Shown: positions 61,162 through 64,000 of the stretch, piece after piece
How positions within the stretch are numbered: position 1 is the first letter of the stretch
How the letters are laid out: every line of letters begins with the position of its first letter
Origin: Glaciecola sp965660625
GTDB taxonomy: Bacteria > Pseudomonadota > Gammaproteobacteria > Enterobacterales > Alteromonadaceae
NCBI GenBank assembly: GCA_965660625.1
Contig: CBFIAR010000008.1
Span: 86,184 to 150,183, forward strand
Direction of reading: 5' to 3'
Length of the DNA stretch: 64,000 bases
Made by a program: the position numbers and the translations under genes
Notes under the pieces: model-generated
Told to the model about the DNA's origin: nothing
The model's database searches: none
The model's input: the letters and a program-made list of their open reading frames with translations, nothing else

Positions 61162-62178
61162 TTATTTACTAACAGTCGCAACGAAACCAACACCATCAGG
61201 GTGATTGCCTGTTGGATACTCCGTAATAATCTCTCGCGAAGCAATATCAATCGCTACTATCTTGTTTTTTAAATTGAGAGACAAAAATGCAATGTCAAGT
61301 TTTGGATGCAGGGTAATTCCCTGAGGTCCAGCCCCTTCTTCCAAGGTCAGCTTACCTAACTCTTTGAATGTTTTTGTATCAAAAAAGCGCACTTCATGAC
61401 CTTGAAAATCAGGCACAATGGCTACGTTTTCAGAGTGTGAAAAAAGCACGCGATAAGGAAAACTAAAGCCCTCAAACTGAGCTAGCTTCACTTCGCTTTG
61501 GGCATCGATAACTGTAATCAGTCCCTTTTCATTTGCGCCATACCAGATTTGTTTACCGTCATTGGTGATATTAATTGCTTCGGGCATCGCTTCGGTGGCA
61601 ATCTGCTTAAGCAAACTCTTGGTGGCCAGAGATATTTTAGAAATGCTGTTCGAGCGAATATTCGTTGTGAAAGCAAAATCTTCTTTGTCGCTTATCGCTA
61701 CCATATGAGTTGTCTGCTGCTGCGTATTAATAGCAGCTTCAATTTTACCACTATGAATATTTGCAATGACCAAGTGTTGACTCTTACCTGAAGTCAAAGC
61801 GACTCGTTGTTGGTCTTTTAAAAACTTAATTCCGTGAGGGCCAGGATAGTGTTCAAGATTGATTGTTCTTGAAACTTTTTGTGCAGACAAGTCAAACACG
61901 GTGAGGCTATCACCGCCGACAAAGTCGGTGCTTACAGCCCATTTTCCATCGTTGCTTACGACCAATTCATGTGGACCTTTTCCCGTCGCTAAAGTGGTGA
62001 TAATTTTTTGTTCAGCTACGTTTATCAAGCTGACGGAGTTATCTGACTTATTAACAACAACGAGCATACCATTCAAATCGGCTGGCTTTGCTTGGCTTTG
62101 GGCAAATAAATAATGGGGAAGCATCGTTAAGGTCGATAGAGTTAAAAACAGCCTTATAAAATCCTTTACCTTCATCAT
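61162..62178 (-). CDS. Secreted YncE-like beta-propeller protein
   Basis: The 338-residue protein has a Sec signal peptide (FLTLSTLTMLPHYLFAQS) and a seven-bladed YVTN-type propeller. Repeats such as VVVNKSDNSVSLINVAEQK, TFVTGKGPHEL-like (LATGKGPHELVVSNDGKWA) and GAGPQGITLHPKLDIAFLSL recur. YncE-like proteins are periplasmic and of unclear role, sometimes tied to iron or surface functions. It stands alone. Confidence 0.85.
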   Translation of the reverse strand: MMKVKDFIRLFLTLSTLTMLPHYLFAQSQAKPADLNGMLVVVNKSDNSVSLINVAEQKIITTLATGKGPHELVVSNDGKWAVSTDFVGGDSLTVFDLSAQKVSRTINLEHYPGPHGIKFLKDQQRVALTSGKSQHLVIANIHSGKIEAAINTQQQTTHMVAISDKEDFAFTTNIRSNSISKISLATKSLLKQIATEAMPEAINITNDGKQIWYGANEKGLITVIDAQSEVKLAQFEGFSFPYRVLFSHSENVAIVPDFQGHEVRFFDTKTFKELGKLTLEEGAGPQGITLHPKLDIAFLSLNLKNKIVAIDIASREIITEYPTGNHPDGVGFVATVSK

Positions 62179-62508
62179 TTCCTCTCTATTTAAATACTAA
62201 TCTGTTCATACAAACTGGATACCAAGCAAGATTACAAAATGATTTTTGTGCCACAAATACCACGCTTTTTCATGGGGGTGGTAGTAATCAAGCTCAATAA
62301 ACACAAGCGTATACCAACTCATTGGAATTGGCGAATATTAGATGCATAATCGACACATGAAAGATGGCGTGCACAAGCCGCTTGTTATCTATTCCGATGT
62401 GTATAAGATGCACTAGTGATTAATGATACTTATTTTCTTAATACGATTTGGTAATATCTGATCTTATAGGCGTCATTTACTTTTTTACTGTGTCGAAAGG
62501 AACAAATA
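62179..62508. other. Intergenic region before the prepilin gene
   Basis: No gene is supported in these 330 bases. The right part is AT-rich and probably carries the prepilin promoter. Confidence 0.5.
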
Positions 62509-62976
62509 TTGAAAAGCAACTCGAAAGGTTTTACGTTAATTGAATTAATTATCGTTATCGTTATTTTAGGCATTCTTGCAGTAACTGCAACTGCAAGGTT
62601 CATAAGTGTGAGTTCCGATGCGCGGATCGCTACGCTTAATTCCCTTGAGGGAAGCATGCGTTCGGCATCTGACTTAGTATATTATAAGGCGAGAATCGAA
62701 AATAAGATTGACTGTGCGACTGACCCTACAGTTGAGATGGAAGGGGAGACAATTACCTTACGCTGCGGATACCCATGCCCTCACCCAAGTGGCATTGCAA
62801 AGGCCGTTATTACTGACGACGCCTTTAAATGGGTAGGTGGCAATTGTGGTGGACAGCTTGGAGGAATAGATGTGCAGCTTGTTGAAGCTCCCGATCCAAG
62901 CACTTGCAAGATTACATACACATCAGCTCAAGTCGATCGTCCACCGGCTTTCACTTCGACGACCGAAGGCTGTTAA
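62509..62976 (+). CDS. Prepilin-like protein (MSHA/type II pseudopilin type)
   Basis: The 155-residue protein has the type IV prepilin leader KSNSKGFTLIELIIVIVILG: cleavage after Gly7, mature Phe, and Glu at +5. The start is TTG with AAAGGA about nine bases upstream. The following helix then VSSDARIATLNSLEGSMRSA matches MshA-type pilins, and a cysteine-rich tail (CGYPCPHP, CGGQLGG) forms disulfides. It is encoded alone, not in an msh cluster, so it may be a minor or orphan pilin. Confidence 0.88.
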   Translation: MKSNSKGFTLIELIIVIVILGILAVTATARFISVSSDARIATLNSLEGSMRSASDLVYYKARIENKIDCATDPTVEMEGETITLRCGYPCPHPSGIAKAVITDDAFKWVGGNCGGQLGGIDVQLVEAPDPSTCKITYTSAQVDRPPAFTSTTEGC

Positions 62977-62980
62977 TACA

Positions 62981-63020
62981 AAAAAGTGTCAGGTTTCTTG
63001 TTATCAATCTGACACTTTTT
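62981..63020. terminator. Bidirectional terminator between pilin and OsmC genes
   Basis: AAAAAGTGTCAG (62981-62992) pairs perfectly with CTGACACTTTTT (63009-63020) across a 16-base loop, with A and T runs at the ends. It serves the pilin gene on the plus strand and the OsmC gene on the minus strand. Confidence 0.85.
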
Positions 63021-63034
63021 CCATGCGCTTATTA

Positions 63035-63469
63035 TTAGCGAATGCTAACCTCACACTGCAGTTCAGACTCAGATGTTAGCGAATTCACAACCAAACAACT
63101 TTGCTCTGCTTTATGCAACAAACGTTCTGCATTTTCGATACTTTCAGTAGACGGGATGACTAACGTTGCTCTAGTAATGATTTTCGTGAATCGCGTTTTA
63201 CCGTCGACTCTCTCCAAGGTTCCCGTGGAATTACATTGAATTGATGTCCATGTGAATTTAGAGGCGTTAGCGATCGCCTTAAATGACAAAATAAAGCAAC
63301 TTGTAATTGAGGCCATAAACAAGTCCTCAGGAGACCACTCGTCTCCTGGACCGCCGAACTGAGCTGGCGGTGCCACCGTTAATTTAGGCACATTTTCAAC
63401 ACATATGTCTAGGTTTTCACCCGGCTTTCCTTGGGCCTTAACGTGATATTGATGCGGTAAATCCTGCAT
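63035..63469 (-). CDS. OsmC-family peroxide reductase
   Basis: The 144-residue protein belongs to the OsmC/Ohr thiol peroxidases. The two redox cysteines are in SITSCFILSFKAI and KAEQSCLVVNSL, and the family loop WSPEDLFMAS (with Glu) is present. It reduces organic or inorganic hydroperoxides in the cytosol. It shares the downstream terminator with the pilin gene, which is convergent. Confidence 0.88.
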   Translation of the reverse strand: MQDLPHQYHVKAQGKPGENLDICVENVPKLTVAPPAQFGGPGDEWSPEDLFMASITSCFILSFKAIANASKFTWTSIQCNSTGTLERVDGKTRFTKIITRATLVIPSTESIENAERLLHKAEQSCLVVNSLTSESELQCEVSIR

Positions 63470-63534
63470 AAGATTTGTGTCCTTTATTAAGCATAATCAG
63501 TTATTAAAAATGAAAGGTAAAATACACCTTCATT

Positions 63535-63882
63535 TTATGCACGAGTCTTTTGGATCGTATCGACATCGCAGGTAATCACACTAACTTTTTGATAGCCTAT
63601 TCTAGCAAGCTGCTCAGCGCTAAGTATTGCTCTTGCTGAGGTAGCACAGTGCAAGTAGATAGCCTTAAGTGGATCTTTCTCAATTTCCATTAGTTTCATT
63701 TCCAGCAGGCCTCGAGGAATATTAATCGCTCCTACCGCACCTTTAGCTAAGTGTTCTGACGGTTCTCGCACGTCTATCAGTAAACCGTGATTTTCTTTTA
63801 ACTCATCGGCGGCAATACTTGCGCTGACGCATCGCACGTGTTTCGCAGCTTCATGTAATAATTCTGGGATCGTTTTTAACAT
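63535..63882 (-). CDS. Rhodanese-domain protein
   Basis: The 115-residue single-domain protein has LLIDVREPSEHLAKGAVGAINIPRG and the active-site loop HCATSARA (Cys, then five residues to Arg), the rhodanese signature. It transfers sulfane sulfur or binds thiosulfate-like compounds in the cytosol. AAGGAG directly upstream supports the ATG at 63882 over one 25 codons earlier. No partner gene is visible before the window ends. Confidence 0.9.
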   Translation of the reverse strand: MLKTIPELLHEAAKHVRCVSASIAADELKENHGLLIDVREPSEHLAKGAVGAINIPRGLLEMKLMEIEKDPLKAIYLHCATSARAILSAEQLARIGYQKVSVITCDVDTIQKTRA

Positions 63883-64000
63883 CGGGTACTCCTTTTTTAC
63901 CTTATTGAATGCTGAAAAAAGGATACTGTAGCATTTATAACAAAGAATCATAGTCACATAATATAAAAAGAAAAATATGGATGTGTATCAACATTTTGTT

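Overview
The window is a chromosomal segment of a marine gammaproteobacterium, most likely Alteromonadales (Alteromonas/Glaciecola-like). The evidence is the AT-leaning sequence, the conserved block gmk-rpoZ-spoT-ridA-trmH-recG-rsmJ, the hemC-hemD-hemX-hemY operon, an MSHA-type prepilin, a GlyGly-CTERM protein and a split-type NADP transhydrogenase. It is scaffolded draft sequence: two runs of N (14828-15107 and 48561-48658) interrupt arsH and nfsA. I see no rRNA, tRNA, CRISPR array, prophage or intact insertion sequence.

Layout. 1-3.5 kb: pntA (minus, next to pntAB at the window edge) and feoAB ferrous iron uptake behind a strong Fur-box-like palindrome. 3.8-10.7 kb: redox and transport genes (amine-oxidase-like flavoprotein, cupin, CPA1 antiporter, trxC, GST, DMT exporter, SirB2). 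11-13.4 kb: hpf, a gspS remnant, and a stomatin/NfeD membrane pair. 13.4-16.1 kb: arsenic operon arsR-arsC-arsH-acr3. 16.2-19.6 kb: thiolase, PilZ protein and a decayed regulator joined to an outer-membrane-protein tail. 19.9-29.5 kb: minus-strand housekeeping block from a YhiN-like flavoprotein through recG and spoT to gmk. 29.6-34.6 kb: cyaY-like remnant, esterase and haem operon. 34.7-45.2 kb: HTH/receiver-like protein, GlyGly-CTERM cyclophilin, pbpC and a giant alpha-2-macroglobulin. 45.3-64 kb: sterol desaturase remnant, beta-helical lipoprotein, NYN protein, UspA, nfsA, a DNA methyltransferase with a C-terminal extension, lipid/RNA-modification genes, GH13 lipoprotein, an HTH/membrane-protein pair, and assorted metabolic, envelope and redox genes.

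The most unusual feature is a set of gene ghosts that kept recognisable pieces but lost most of the middle or the tail. At 11.5 kb the first ~45 codons of glutathionylspermidine synthetase/amidase are joined in frame to its last ~55 codons. At 45.4 kb the N-terminus of a sterol desaturase is joined to an internal piece. At 18.5-19.6 kb a CadC-type regulator carrying a nonsense codon runs into the 3' end of an unrelated outer-membrane protein gene. At 29.6 kb a frataxin-like (CyaY) start ends after 41 codons. Together these suggest ongoing gene loss by deletions that leave gene ends as scars. I found no clear new multi-gene defence or mobile system. The candidates closest to new biology are the HTH/receiver-like protein (34.7 kb), the methyltransferase with a nuclease-like tail (50.8 kb) and the 18-19-residue-repeat lipoprotein (45.8 kb).
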